Origin: Oreohelix idahoensis
Taxonomy: Eukaryota; Mollusca; Gastropoda; Stylommatophora; Oreohelicidae
Direction: 5' to 3'
Length of the DNA stretch: 64,000 nt
Assembly: GCA_024509875.1 (NCBI GenBank)
Contig: JAMPIV010012222.1
Span: forward strand, 1 to 64,000
The notes beneath the pieces were generated by a model. That model saw nothing but the letters and a program-made list of their open reading frames with translations. It was not told the origin of the DNA and made no database searches. Within the stretch, counting starts at the first letter, position 1. Every line of letters begins with the position of its first letter. A program made the translations under genes and the position numbers. This document shows, in pieces, positions 25,951-37,850 of the stretch.

Positions 25951-26915
25951 TGTGACGGGTGGTGTGGTGTGGTGTGGTGTTGCGATTCCTTGGTTATAGG
26001 TATTAATTTACTTGAATAAGTAAAGTCACTCCTTTAGAGCATACTCAATGTTGTTATAAATGGTTACTCTGAGGGGGCATCAGAACATCCCTTCACTTTT
26101 GGGGGGGGGGGGGGGGGGGCGGATTTGCATAGTCTATAGTATTTGACTTTCCTGTGGTAGAGTTATCGTGCTGGACAACAGGTAAAACACCAACAGCTGT
26201 AGAACCGAACCCGAAACGTAAATAGAAAGGTATGTCCAGCCTTCTACCGCACCAAGGACCTTCGCTTTGAGTCAACAATGTTTTGAGATTCATTACAGAA
26301 AAACGATATGCGACATTCACAAAGTTTCTATGTACAATTCACGAGCGTTACAATTGAATTCCAAATAATATTCAGTTAAGAGTTTCCGTCCGTGTCAAAA
26401 CAATTTTGATAGTCCCGAGATGTAACATCGTCGTGGCTATATACGTGCCTGTTGGGTAGTCAACAGCCAAAATACACATGAGTTTCAATTGACATCACAG
26501 TTTTGTTTATGTTGAATCATAATAAGATTCATCTCTTCCATTATTATGTATTTAAATTAATTAATCGCATGCTTAGATTGAAGTTTCCGAACTGACCCTG
26601 AAGTCTACATCGTATTCATCTATATAAAATATACGGGACTATATACTCAGACCTTATTTCCTTGGAAGAAATACAAGACACGACCACCTTCTTTGCTGAC
26701 GATAGCGTAACAAAGGCTCTGTAACCAAAGTCGAACACGCCGGCGTGACCTTCCCACGCAAGCGGCCTAATCTCCGCATATATTATCCGTATCACTATAC
26801 CTTGTTATAAATATCGACATATTCTATAAATAAGTTAATGACACCCTTAAACGTTGCGCATTGGGTGAAAACCCCAGCAGACGCAGAGTCATTTTAAAAT
26901 AAACAACCAGTAACA
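25951..26915. repeat. ~0.9 kb direct repeat, right copy
   Basis: This is the partner of 17194-18104. It opens TGTGACGGGTGG followed by GGTGT units and fades after CCAGTAACA. It contains a run of 19 Gs (26101-26119) where the left copy has a short mixed sequence, which points to local expansion or a base-calling artefact. Confidence 0.75.
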
Positions 26916-26929
26916 TTGTCCACTGGCCT

Positions 26930-28168
26930 ATTGGACTGTCCTGTTCCAGCTTTTCATGTAAATGCAAAATCCCTCCTTCAAATGACAAATTGTCTATTTC
27001 TTCACCGGTGTTATGGCTAGTTTGGCAATTTTGCAAAGCAAGGTTTTAATGTTTTATCTTTAGCCTTCTGGCCTTTTCATCTGTTTACGATAAGGTTTAA
27101 TGTGGCTCCGTCCTCCTTCACTAGTGACTTGTACCTGGTCTGAGAGTGATCGCCATGATCACAAAGTTTTTATTGGGTTCGCTATAGAAAACATATCTCC
27201 TCCTACACCTACACCGAAGCGGGTAGCATTAGGATTCAATCTCATCCCATCTCTAACACACTAGATCACAATCGCTTCGGCGACATAGCAGTTTTGACAG
27301 TTATTCATGGCAATGGGAAGCTGTCAATGTGGCTGTTTTGCCCTGTTAATAGCCCCTTGTATCCATCCACCTTGTTCTGTGGTATACTCTGGTGCAGGGT
27401 GGCACCTAGGGTGTCACTCACAAACTGAATCATATACCAATCCTGAATCGTAAAGGCACTTGACTAGATACCATTACAGTATACTTATCTTCACAGAATG
27501 GGGATGTTGAAGATCTACCATACTTGATGTCAGGTTGCGTGCTTCTCGATGCCCTTTCCCACTGTTAATCATACATGAGTGTGAGATGATGGCGGACTTT
27601 CCTACACAACATTCAATGATATGGCGGTTGTTCATATCCTTTGCAAATTTGGGTCACCACCTATCCACCCTGTCTGTAGGGTTTCTCTATCCTGTACGCT
27701 GGAGGGGTTTCCTGTCTTCTTTGTCATCATTTATGTTTGTCATATACTTGTCTGTATCTGAGGAGTGTTGGTCGGCTATATATATATTCATCTTGTTTTG
27801 TGGAGTTCTTAAAATTACTATCTCCTTGTTCTTCTAAGCTGTTATCTCGTTTCCTGAGCGCTGCCTGATATCTTTCACAACTTTTAAATAATCCCTCTCA
27901 TCGATTCTGGCACGCTTGCTCATGAGAAAATTTTCTCATGTCTGGGGGCATAGACTCTCTCACACTGCTTCCATCATATCCATTTCCTTTCAGGTCTTGA
28001 CATTTTCTACGTAGCAGCGCACTCCACTTCTCGCAAGTAGGTTTCTAATCTTGCAAAGAGAGATCCCTGGTGTACGTTTCTCCGAAAGTGCTTTGGCAGC
28101 GTCGCTAAAAATTCTTCCTATAAAATGCTTGAGAGTTCTTCTTCGTAGCGCACTAGACAATGCCTGTT
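26930..28168. repeat. Internal segment of the composite, copy 1 (RTE-distal part)
   Basis: It aligns with 36600-37850. Shared blocks include GCAAGGTTTTAATGTTTT, CCTGGTCTG, AATGCCCCTTGTATCC (AATAGCCCC here), GGGTTTCTAT and GGCATAGACTCTCT. On the minus strand 28145-27900 reads TLKHFIGRIFSDAAKALSE, then CKIRNLL and KEMDM, which parallels the frame at 37616-37840. The right edge is the insertion point of the RTE LINE; the segment resumes at 31420. Confidence 0.65.
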
Positions 28169-28169
28169 T
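28157..28169. repeat. Target-site duplication, left side of RTE LINE
   Basis: ACAATGCCTGTTT here and ACAATGCCATGTTT at 31407-31420 flank the LINE, with one inserted base. The uninterrupted relative at 37837-37850 has a single CAATGCTGGCTTC, as expected for an empty site. Confidence 0.7.
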
Positions 28170-28189
28170 CTTACTTACTTACTTAGTCG

Positions 28190-28480
28190 TATTCCCCCGT
28201 CGTACCGTGAGGTGTATAGTTGGAAGAAGAGCAGCCAGACCATTCATATCAGCTGTTCTTCTTCCTGGCCTGAGTTCCATTCTAGTCCTCGGTCCGTAGT
28301 CAAAGATATGTCCTAATGTTGTCCTCCCAGCGGAGCTCTGAGGGTCGTCCTGGAGGTCGCTGGATCCCTGGCTCTTTTGTTCAGAACCATGCTTGTCGTG
28401 GTAGCCGATCTTCTCCCATTCTGCAGACATGGCCAAACCATTACGGATTAGTTGGGACTGTTCTATTTGGGTCTGCAGCG
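28190..28480 (-). pseudogene. RTE LINE C-terminal domain
   Basis: The minus strand reads WFGHVCRMGEDRLPRQA, then RPPGRPSELRWEDNIRTYL. This is the conserved tail found after the RT of many RTE/L2-like LINEs (W-x-GH-x-x-R-M ... GRP-x-x-x-W-x-D). Several in-frame stops follow (around 28400-28200). It lies at the 3' end of the element, directly before the TAAG tail. Confidence 0.7.
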
Positions 28481-28905
28481 GATGGGATTTTAGGCCTTGA
28501 CGTTATCGTCTGGTTGCCGGACCATGTCTCTTCTTGTTACTCTCAACCACTACTTCCTCAGATACCTCATTTCTGAGGTTTGGATCTGGCTTTTGTGGGT
28601 TGTATGGTCATTGCCCACGACTCGCATCCATATGTCAAGACTGGGACATAGGTGGAGCGGTATACAGCCATCTTCGTTTTCTTACCAACCTCTTCTTTCT
28701 TGCTGAGGAATCCACGATTTATGGCCTGAAAAAGTCTCCCAGCCCCTGCTTTTCGAGGTGGCCAAACTCTTCTTTGATGCCTCCCTTTCGGTCTATAATA
28801 GCTCCGAGATATTTAAAAGTGGTCGACCTGCTCCAGGACCTGTTCTCCCAACTTAATCTGATGTTTTCTTTCTTCTCGTGATATCACCATGGATGGATTT
28901 TGTTT

Positions 28906-29650
28906 TTATGAGCTGCTCTGACCATCCCCTCTCTTCTCCAGCTCTTCCTTCCAGACTTGCAGGTTGGATTGGAGATGTGCCTCTGATTTAGCAATCAGGG
29001 CGACATCATCAGCAAATGCCAGCTCCGAAATATAGACCTGTCTCATCTTCCAGTACCCCACTGAATACTTTCTTGTTCTCTCCTTACATGCCTTGATGAC
29101 ATCGTCCATAAGGAGTATGAAGAGATAAGGTGATAGGATATCACCTTGTCTTACACCAGTGGTGGTCCTGAACTCTTCTGACTTATGGTTTGCTGTCCTC
29201 ACATAATTTCTGCAAGACTTGTAAAAGCTCTGTAAAGCATGAATCAGAGGTGCTGGAATATTCTTCCTTGCCAAACAGTCCCAAAGTTTGCTCCAGGGGA
29301 CCCTGTCAAACGCCTTTTCCAGATCTATGAAACAAAGATGCATCTCACTCTTATACTCAAGGGCCTATTTCATCTCACTCTGGAGTGGCTGATGAGGGTC
29401 TGAGTGTGAGAAGATTCCATTTGTGGTCTTGATACTAGAGTAATCTTTTCGGACACTTTGCTCGGAATCCGCTTCTTTGAAAATTTATGGTGTTATGTAT
29501 GGCGATCTCAAGCAAATCGCTTTGGTATGGTTCTTTTGTCAACCAATAGCTGCCATGTAGGACCTTTAAGAGTAATAGGTCGCCTGATGCTCCCATGTAC
29601 TTAACCATTTCTGGTGTTATACCATCATGCCCTGCTGCTTTGCCCATCTT
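28906..29650 (-). pseudogene. RTE LINE reverse transcriptase
   Basis: Two pieces in different frames. 29647-29435 has GKAAGHDGITPEMVKYMG, the conserved entry of LINE RTs. 29343-28906 has FIDLEKAFDRV (motif A, catalytic Asp), TTGVRQGDILSPYLF (motif B) and LAFADDVALIA (motif C, the two active-site Asps). The thumb-side sequence SNLQVWKEELEK follows. Active-site residues are intact, but frame breaks lie between the two pieces (29435-29343) and after 28906, so no complete protein can be made. In the living family this enzyme performs target-primed reverse transcription. Confidence 0.85.
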
Positions 29651-30029
29651 GATTTTTCTCTAAGACTGCCCTTCAGTTCATCCATCTTTATGTCATCTTC
29701 ACCATCATTGGTTTTCCTCTTCTAGTTGTTAGTGGTTTATCATTTCTGATGCTTCACCATGCTCACCATCCAGAGTTCTGAGAAATATTCTGATTCCATC
29801 TTTCATTACTAATCCTTCAGGGCAGTAGCGAGCAATTTGCCTTGCTTGTCCTTTATAAATTGAGAGGGCAATTGTTTTTCCTTCCTCATGTTCTTTAGGG
29901 TCTTATAGAACAATTTCTGTTTTCTTCGTGTGCAAAATCTTTTTCTAGGCTTTTCTCCAAATTCTTCCCAGACTTCTTTTTGCTGCTAGCACTTTGTTCT
30001 TTGCTTCTGTTCTGAGTGTCACATATTCT

Positions 30030-31166
30030 CTATATTTTTCTACCATTTGTCCTGTTGTCGTTTTTAGCTCCTACAATATTGTTTCCATGCCATTCTTTCT
30101 CTTCACTCTTATTTTCTCTTTGACTTCCTCTGTCCCACCAATGTACGTTCCTCTTTTCTCTGGTTCCCAATCTGACTTCACCGCATGCTTCTGCAGCAGC
30201 TGTCTTTATGATATCCTTGAATTTATTCCAGAGGGTTTCCAAGTCATCAGGTCGTTCTTCTGTGTTGCTCACTGCTGTAGCAATAAGCCCCTGATATCTG
30301 GTCTTAATTTCTGGCTCTCTCAGCTTGGAGGTCCTAATGCTCATTTCTCCTGCTCGTTTACTTGGTTTCTTGCGTGATGTTGGGCAGTTCCTAGGCTGCG
30401 CAACTCTTTCAGTTGTTCGTTTGATTGTTAGCAGGTAGTGATCACTTCCAATCTCTGGCCCCCTCCAGACTCTAGCATCTCGGACATATTTGAATGATCT
30501 TCTCCGAACAATGGCATAGTCGATCACTGACTTCTCATTCTTTGTTGGTTCACATCTAGTGTATGCATGTATGCGCTTATGGGGGAACTTTGTGTTTGTA
30601 ATGATCAGATTCTGCTCGACACTAGCAGAATCTAAGGAGTCGCTTTCCATTGTCATTGAGAGTATCTTCTCCATATCTTCCGATAACTCCACCCCATCTA
30701 GCATGGTCATTTCCAACTCTGGCATTAAAATCTCCGAGCATAATAACTTCATCTAGGCATCATCCACTGTCCTTTGAAGCAGCTCGAATAATTCCTCCTT
30801 ACTACCTCTGCTTCTCATCATCATCATCATTTGGCCCATAACACTATGGACCAGGTTGACTATGGTTTCTCCTTCTTTTAGTTTTACAACCATAATGCGC
30901 TCCGAGTACAAAGTTCCATCCCCTTGATACTATCCCCCCCCTTTTTGATTTTTGGGCCACAATGCAACCCACCCCCCTTATAGCTCTTTCAGATATGGGT
31001 ACACCACTGTAGAGCAACGTGTTGCCATCGAGATCCATGACTCCTTGTCCTTTTTTCTTCGTTTTTTTTCCGTATAGCCATGATTTCTATTTTTTGCTTT
31101 CCTCATCTCTTCCACCATCTCCATCTTCCCTTCCCATCTTATACTTCTAGTGTTCCAAAGTTCCAT
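30030..31166 (-). pseudogene. RTE LINE endonuclease domain and linker
   Basis: The 5' part reads WEGKMEMVEEMRKAKN, then GNTLLYSGVPISERAIRGVG (31166-30870, in shifting frames). The longer frame 30752-30030 holds NLIITNTKFPHKRIHAYTR, then SVIDYAIVRR and RGPEIGSDHYLL. The ID-Y and SDH motifs are the C-terminal catalytic signature of the exonuclease/endonuclease/phosphatase fold used by RTE LINEs. The GDFN block is lost in a broken stretch near 30800-30700. After SDH comes a long basic linker that leads towards the RT. Confidence 0.8.
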
Positions 31167-31406
31167 GAAGTCCTAGTCACGTAAGGTCCGATCCCAGACT
31201 CGTCGACTTTAGAAGATCCAGTCCCCGGTTTTCTCGTCTTGTAGTTTGCGCCGTAATCATGATTTTAAAGACAAACATGAGTGATTGGCCTGTTTTGTGC
31301 CTTTTGCAATGGGATGGGGCTGGCCTCCTTACAGAGCCCCACTCCATGCAGGCCGCCTCCTCCTCCTTTTCCATCCGGCTTGTGGAGCGGGACGCTGGAT
31401 ACGGGC

Positions 31407-31420
31407 ACAATGCCATGTTT
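31407..31420. repeat. Target-site duplication, right side of RTE LINE
   Basis: ACAATGCCATGTTT, partner of 28157-28169. It is followed by TTCAGATTTCATAATCTTCC, which continues the host repeat as seen at 37851 onward. Confidence 0.7.
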
Positions 31421-32403
31421 TTCAGATTTCATAATCTTCCTTGTCCTCTCATGGTAAGTTTTCAAAAACTTCATACGAAGCTCCTCCTTAACGCCTCTCG
31501 AGCCCATCTTGTTATAGCTGTAGAGACTTCACATTTGCTCGTTCTTCTATGCCCATATGTAGGTAGCTATATCTCGTCGTACCTATGACGTCAAAATAAA
31601 CTCAATCTCAATCACATTCTCGCAAAAATGGATCCAAGTGAAAATATCATAGGCATCTCAATTGAGCAACCATGACTTAACACTAGTGTCAATGTAGTTG
31701 GACTGACTCTTCCATTTACTGGAACACTATCCCATTGAATTCAAGTTCTTTCAGTCTCAATCTTCAATGTTCCCCTTTGCAATACCTCTTTCCTCAGCAC
31801 TGCCCCTTTCACAACTGTCTTCTCTCTTACCTATCAGTCTTCTATTGCCTAGCTTCAGATTCTAGTTGTAACCTTTTTAGCTTAGCCTCTAATTTTAACC
31901 TTTTACTTCCCTTCTATTTGTAACCTATGTTATCTTCAGCTTCTATTTGTAACTTTCTTGAGGCTCCGCTTCTATATTAACCTTGTAGCTGTTCATATTC
32001 TTCTCTTCTCATTTCTATATATAATGTCACACGTCTGTAGTAACAATATTAATAAGATGAATCCCCACTCAATGCCAAATTTCCCTTTGCCGTCTCACTG
32101 TATCAATCTAAACTTTGCAATCTGCCATACTCATTTCACAATCTTATCAAAATTAATTAGCAACTAAACCAAATTAACTTCAGCTAATTAGATAAAATTA
32201 AAACCACTGTCAGCGTATTCATCACTCAATTAATGTGTTACTTAGCACTTACTAATATTACAAATGGCTTTATTCTACGTATCTATTATCTTTACATTTA
32301 TTTTCTTGACAATATTACCCGCTAACGCTAACCCTTAAAGCTGAATGTCTCAAAGAAATAGACCCCAGGAATACTAAAATCCGCACTGAAGATAACACCT
32401 TAG
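31421..32403. repeat. Internal segment of the composite, copy 1 (repeat-B-proximal part)
   Basis: It aligns with 37851-38827. Shared blocks include AGATTTCATAATCTTC, ATGGATCCA, AACCATGACTT/AACCTTGACTT with CACTAGTGTCAA, and CAATGTTCCC/CATGTTCCC. On the minus strand 31507-31431 reads GSRGVKEELRMKFLKTYHER then TRKIMKSEKHG. The RTE insertion cuts this frame. The stretch beyond about 31740 is T/C-rich on the plus strand and non-coding. Confidence 0.6.
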
Positions 32404-34874
32404 TGTCACGAATGGTTTTGAGATTTATAAAATGTAAGATAAATTCCTCCCTGGAACCTAAAAAAGTTATCAGATGATACCGAGAATCGATGCCCCCAAA
32501 TTAGAGACGTGGTCTTATACAAGAATTACCCCTTTGATCTGAAAAGAATAAAGGTGTATCGACAGTCCAATGAAGTTAGAATCCCTGTATAAACCATCTC
32601 AGTGTTGATAGAGATATGTCGCTAAAATCTATTTGCGCGACCATTTCATAGGTTCCTCTCTTGTGTATTTATGTGTTATTATTTTACTTTATTTTAATGT
32701 TGACTTAGTTGGTCTACGGGGTATTTACATATGGTCTATCTCTGCAATCTAAAATAAGTTATCAGAACTTTAAATGCAAATTAATTTCAGCAAGTCTGAT
32801 GGCTTAAAAATATGTACAATTATTTGAACGCTATAATCGGCATTCATCTGTTTCGAGCTTAGGTTAATAATTAGGGAAAACTCACAAGTGTATTTACATC
32901 ATGAAATTAAATAAACATTAGAAAACTTAATAGATATAGTGCAAAATATATTCTTGTAATGAAGTTTCTAGTTTTCTGTCTACACTGGATGAAATATTTT
33001 TGAATTTATAGTTACAATGCTATTTATGTTTTGGACTGTGAAGGTAATGTGGATTCACCCTGTACCATAAATCTCTATCCTTACGGTATTGTTTGAGAAA
33101 TATATACTATAATTGTACTTGCTAGTGCATATCTCTGGGTGTTTTTTTTTGTGGGCAAAAAATATGCTGAACCAGCGTATGCAAGCAACAAAAGGCACTT
33201 ATCTTACAATACAAAGTACAGATCCACACTAATCTTGATTGCTGCTGTGGGGAAGAACCACTTTCCGTGAATTGCTCAGGCATGTGACAAATTGTGTCTG
33301 GTTCAACAACTTAACGTAGCTTACTCACACTCTTCAGAGTTCCAATCGAGAGTTATAGGGAATCTAGATAACTTTCGGGTAATGTGGCAAGGTACATAAC
33401 GTTTTCAGGATGAAATCCTGATAGATGCAACAAAATCACAACCTCTGTTATGGTCCGCATATAACATACTCTGACTTTTACAACACAAAGGACATAACAT
33501 ACAGTCGTCTGACATTGTGCTAAAACATATGCAACAGGACAAGTCTTACTTACCATACAACGAATCGAGCAGCCAAGTTTAACTGTGACTCCAATGTTCC
33601 TTAGTAATTCCTAAAGATTAGAGTTCTTTTGTCGCATTGATTTGCTTCGCATACAATGATATTGGAATGAGCTATAAATTTTTCTAAGTACTTATAGTGG
33701 ATACGGTTCCTCACCAATTAATCTCTTGCTGATACACCCTACTTCCTGTTGGTTCCATTGATAAAATGTCATATCCTTAACAATAGTACTCTTGTCAAAA
33801 TGTATTATGCAAACTAACAGGTATGTATTATTTGACGATTCATTCTCAACTTAACACTATACATGTTTTCCAATGCTAGCATATCGCCTCTAAAATCAAC
33901 AAGCTTTCCAGCAAGCAACACATTCGTCCTGGAATATTCTTATAAACACGGTTATTATTCACTTTCTAAACACAGCCATGGATGAAATCACCAGGATAAT
34001 GTAATAAATATGGTACAACACATACACAACTCGAACACAAACACCGACACCACATATTTATATTTTATATAATAGATGAGTACGAGATGAGAGGGAGGAG
34101 ATGAGAGAGTCAATTCATACCCTAAGCAAGGCCAAAACGATTAGCAAGTGCGTGTAATACGGCAATCTATGGCTTGAACGCAACAGATTGCGGTTGGCAT
34201 AAAGGTTACACGACGTTCCCGTTTAGCCGCTTCTTTCTGTACAGTTTGAATGTTTTCGAATTATTGACATCTGTTAGTGCGTCTAAATTAGCCAAGGGCG
34301 AAGGTCCTTTATACATCAGGCCTTTGCGTATGGATGCCATGGGTGGGATAACAGAAGTAAAAAAGAGAGTTAACGAATCCACAAATGATGGCATAGTTTT
34401 TGTCTTCATGTTCTCATGATATATAAATCTACGTTTTCCATCCGATTATCTTCTCTTATTTATTGTGCCCTCGATTTTAGCGTCCATTTATCAGTTTGAA
34501 CTTTTACTATGTCGAATTAGTTTGTATTGGATCTATCCTATTTATTAGTATAGTTTGCTCAAAGCAAATATAATGTCATGCGATGTCTTTAGACTAGCTA
34601 TGTCTGCGAGACTAAGTCTGCTGATGTTATACACAGCTACTTTTACTCGATATATTTTCTCTATGTACTAGTATCATTTATTCGCATAGAAAGTGTTTTA
34701 CCTCCTACCTCAAAAGTAACAATCCGTTGAAGAATTATATAATCCTTTCTGCCCTGTGATCACTTATTTAGTTCTTATGAAATTAAAATAAAATTCAAAC
34801 TATCCTTTACACAGAAAAAAAACAAAATGAGTCCTATATGTTAAAGGCTAAAAAAAAGGGTTTTCATTATAACA
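32404..34874. repeat. Long LTR-like repeat, copy B
   Basis: A 2.47 kb direct repeat of copy A. It starts TGTCACGAATGG and ends TTTTCATTATAACA. Compared with copy A it is full of one- and two-base insertions, which accounts for most of the extra length. Copies B and C share the ending TTTCATTATA(A/G)CA. No coding sequence was found. Confidence 0.75.
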
Positions 34875-36600
34875 TCACTAGAGAAATGGAGGTGTTTTTC
34901 ATTGCTTTGGTGTTCTCACGCGTCCCGTCTTCCTACATATCGTTATTAGACGTGGGTACATATGGGACCGTAAGGTGTAAGGGGGACAGGACCAACAACA
35001 CTGACAGAGACTCCCCCATATTAAAAAAAGCGTTGAAAACCACCTGGTGACGCTTTCCTGTCTGTCTTTACAGATCACGGCTTTTACCAACCAAATGAGG
35101 TTCATCTGCTTACTGGTATCACTGTGTCAGCCTGCACGGATTTGGTTAATTTACTCAGTTAGGCAGTACTCAAGAATTTGGGCTCCAACCTCTGCGATCG
35201 CAAGATAACCTCCAACAAGGTATGCTGGTAAAATAAAACAGGCACAGGTGCTGATGCCTGTTTCAAATTGCTGAATTATCCAATTTATGTTCAACTCATT
35301 ACTTCTTCTCTGAGGATCGTTTACCTATACATGTCGGGCAGAAGAGATGTTAGAATGCTTTCCTCAAGGTTCCAAATTTATGGAGAAATGGTCATGCTGG
35401 TAAAATATTTGGTGATAGCTGAGTTTCATAAAGGGCTCCAGAAAAATTCCGCATTCATCCTGGTTAAAACAAACACGCGGAGTATTCTTCAAACTCAACA
35501 AGCAAATTATGGAATGGAACATCCCATGTTGCCCCTCCGTAGTGCTTAACAGCCATACCAGCTATTGGTTCTGAGCTCAGGCTTGAGGGAATCTAAGTAT
35601 ATGCACGTCTAACTAGATTTCCCTAGTGGACTCTGTTACTGTGCTTATTTCATTTTATCAAATCCTCAGGTCAGAAGCTGTATTGTTCTAATCAGAGGGT
35701 TACTTCGTCAGCTAAAACTCACTGGTAGCGAATAATATATTTAATATGGGGAAATTTGAATTTCTACCCTAAAGAAATCAATTCTTATTCTCGCCGTTAG
35801 CATGGTCTAATAAATAATATAATACTTTCAGTCCGTAAGTCCGTGTTCAATACTTCCTTCCAATGGACTGTTGCTAATAACGTCCCGGGCAGCACCTAAT
35901 GTTACGGTACTAACTTTTTTGATCATAGCTTAATGTACAATGGCAGCTATTGTTGTGGTGCTGTTTGATCAAATTAGCAGCATAACCAATCGTCGTCTAA
36001 TACCGATTTTCTTGCGATATCCCCGTCGTGTCATATTGGCAAAGTAATGCGCTAATTTATCCTCAATGCTATTTTTTATCCAGATTCCACTCACATTATA
36101 TCCGATCGCTCTTTGTGTCGTGGGTTGGACTGGGTTATGTTTTTCATACTATGTACCACACATACGGGAAATTTGTCCAGTGTAAGTGGTTTTGTGGACA
36201 GAACAGGTTGTCTGTAATCAGGGATGACCATCCTACATCGTCTCCTACTCTGTCCTAAGCCGTTTTATGTTTATTTTTCAGGCCTCACATCACCGCCCGC
36301 AATGGTGTTTACTAGAAGTATCTGATGATGATTATTCCTCAACAGTTGTTGGGTTGTTTCTCTGCAACATATTTAACATGATTCACATGCTAGTTCACAT
36401 ACCACGGCTATATTTATTCAGAACGAAGTACTGTCCGCCAATAATGATTGCACCTGAAGGTCCGTTTACATGTGGCTACCCCACAATTTTCCTTTATGTC
36501 CACCGTCTGGTGATTACAACATGTGTAGTTATGCTCCATAAACTTTAGTCCCTCTAATCTCAATGGCAGATACTTAACTTGTCCGATAAGTCCACTTTGT
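34875..36600. other. Internal segment after repeat B, unrecognised
   Basis: Several short open stretches (for example 35268-35549 and 36267-36548 on +), but no motif I recognise. It is less AT-rich than the flanks. I could not match it by eye to 14665-17193, although it occupies the equivalent place in the repeat-internal-repeat layout. Confidence 0.35.
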
Positions 36601-37850
36601 ATTGCCTCCAGTTTCCTTGTATATCGCAAATCCATCCTTTCCAACTAAAACTGTCCGTTCTTAGTGGGTTTACTGGCTGTTCTGGCAAATATTGCAATAA
36701 GCAAGGTTTTAATGTTTTTTCTTTTGGCTAGTGGCCTTTCTCTATTTTCTTTCGGTCATGTAATATTTTTAGTGGTGTTCGCCTGACATCCTCCGTCTTA
36801 GGGCTTGGACCTGGTCTGCGACGTGTTATACTATGGACCACAGGGTTCTATATTGGTTCGATCCCTAGGAAAAGGACATACTTTCCTTCTTAACACCGAG
36901 CGGGTATCTATAGGATCTTCAGCAACTACTGCTGCGAGTCACTAATATTTCACTTTATCCACGTAGCGAGAGCCTTTACATTGATCTATTGTCTATGGGG
37001 AAGTGTCCTGGTGGCTGTCCGCCTTTTAATGCCCCTTGTATCCTCCACTTTTACCTGTGGGGTAATGATCAGGTCAACCACAGAATGCACTCACAACTGA
37101 GTCTTATTCCAAATCCGGAATCATACAGACACTTTATCTTATGCCGTTACATATTACTAATTCTCACCCAGGTGGGGCGTAATGATGGGAGATCTACCTG
37201 ACTTGCTGGCGGTTCCTTTCCTTCCCTAGTCCACCGTTATTAGCATACAGCAGCGTGATATGGAGGTGAGACTGGTTTCCCTACCGCACAATGTCCATTG
37301 TATTTGTGGTTGTTCATTTTTTTGGGGCAAGTATTGGCACTCACTTATCTCCCTGTCTGTAGGTTTCTATCCTTACCTGAGGAGTTCCTGTTTCTATATC
37401 AACATCTAGGTTTGTCATAGTCTTGTTTTATCTGTGCTTTGGTCCCTATTATCATACTCATCTTGGTTTGGCGGGGTGGCCCTACAAGGCTAGTTTCTTA
37501 CACTGCTAGTCTAATCGCTAATATCCATGCTACCCCTACAAAGTCTTTATGAGCTGCGCTGATAATCTCTTCAGGCAACTGTTATAATCTCTCCCCAATC
37601 TCTCTGCACCTTTTCTCATAAAAATTTCTCATGGCGCTGGAGGCATAGACTCTCTGACTTGCTCCTCATGACCATTTCTTTTAGGCTCTTGACTTTTGTC
37701 CTAAGCAGGATGCTTCCACTCTCCAAGTAGACTTTTCTAATCTTGCAGATAACTGTGTACTTTTCATCCAGGAAAGTGAGCTTAGGCATTTCCGAATTTC
37801 TTTCTATAAAATTCTGAGTTCTTTTCATGCGAACCAGCAATGCTGGCTTC
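36601..37850. repeat. Internal segment of the composite, copy 2 (first half)
   Basis: Uninterrupted relative of 26930-28168. It contains GGTTCGATCCC at 36855-36865, a good RNA polymerase III B-box, in a tRNA-like setting. The minus-strand frame 37840-37616 is annotated separately. Confidence 0.65.
36810..36890 (+). other. tRNA-like segment with B-box
   Basis: GGTTCGATCCC at 36855-36865 follows CTGGTCTGCGACGTGTTATA by about 35 bases, a spacing compatible with a tRNA-derived promoter. The parallel copy near 27130-27185 has the same context with a weakened box (GGGTTCGCTAT). It may mark a tRNA-derived SINE fused into the larger repeat. No cloverleaf could be folded convincingly by eye. Confidence 0.3.

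Larger units (their letters stand above)
28171..31406 (-). mobile_element. Near full-length RTE-type LINE, nested and inactive
   Basis: A 3.24 kb element on the minus strand. It has an apurinic-type endonuclease region (about 31170-30300), the reverse transcriptase (29650-28900) and a C-terminal tail (28500-28190). Its 3' end is a short tandem TAAG array (CTTACTTACTTACTTA on the plus strand at 28170-28185). The length, domain order and tandem-repeat tail are those of RTE-clade LINEs. It is flanked by an imperfect 13-14 bp target-site duplication and lies inside the long composite repeat, so it inserted later. Several frameshifts and stops break the coding sequence. A fragment of the same family lies at 48690-49160. 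Confidence 0.85.

Noticed and set aside
17194..26915. Firm call of an LTR retrotransposon
   Set aside because: No primer-binding site, polypurine tract, target duplication or pol domain could be seen, so it is reported only as a direct-repeat-framed block.
30559..31588. Several plus-strand open frames
   Set aside because: Antisense shadows of the RTE endonuclease region on the minus strand.
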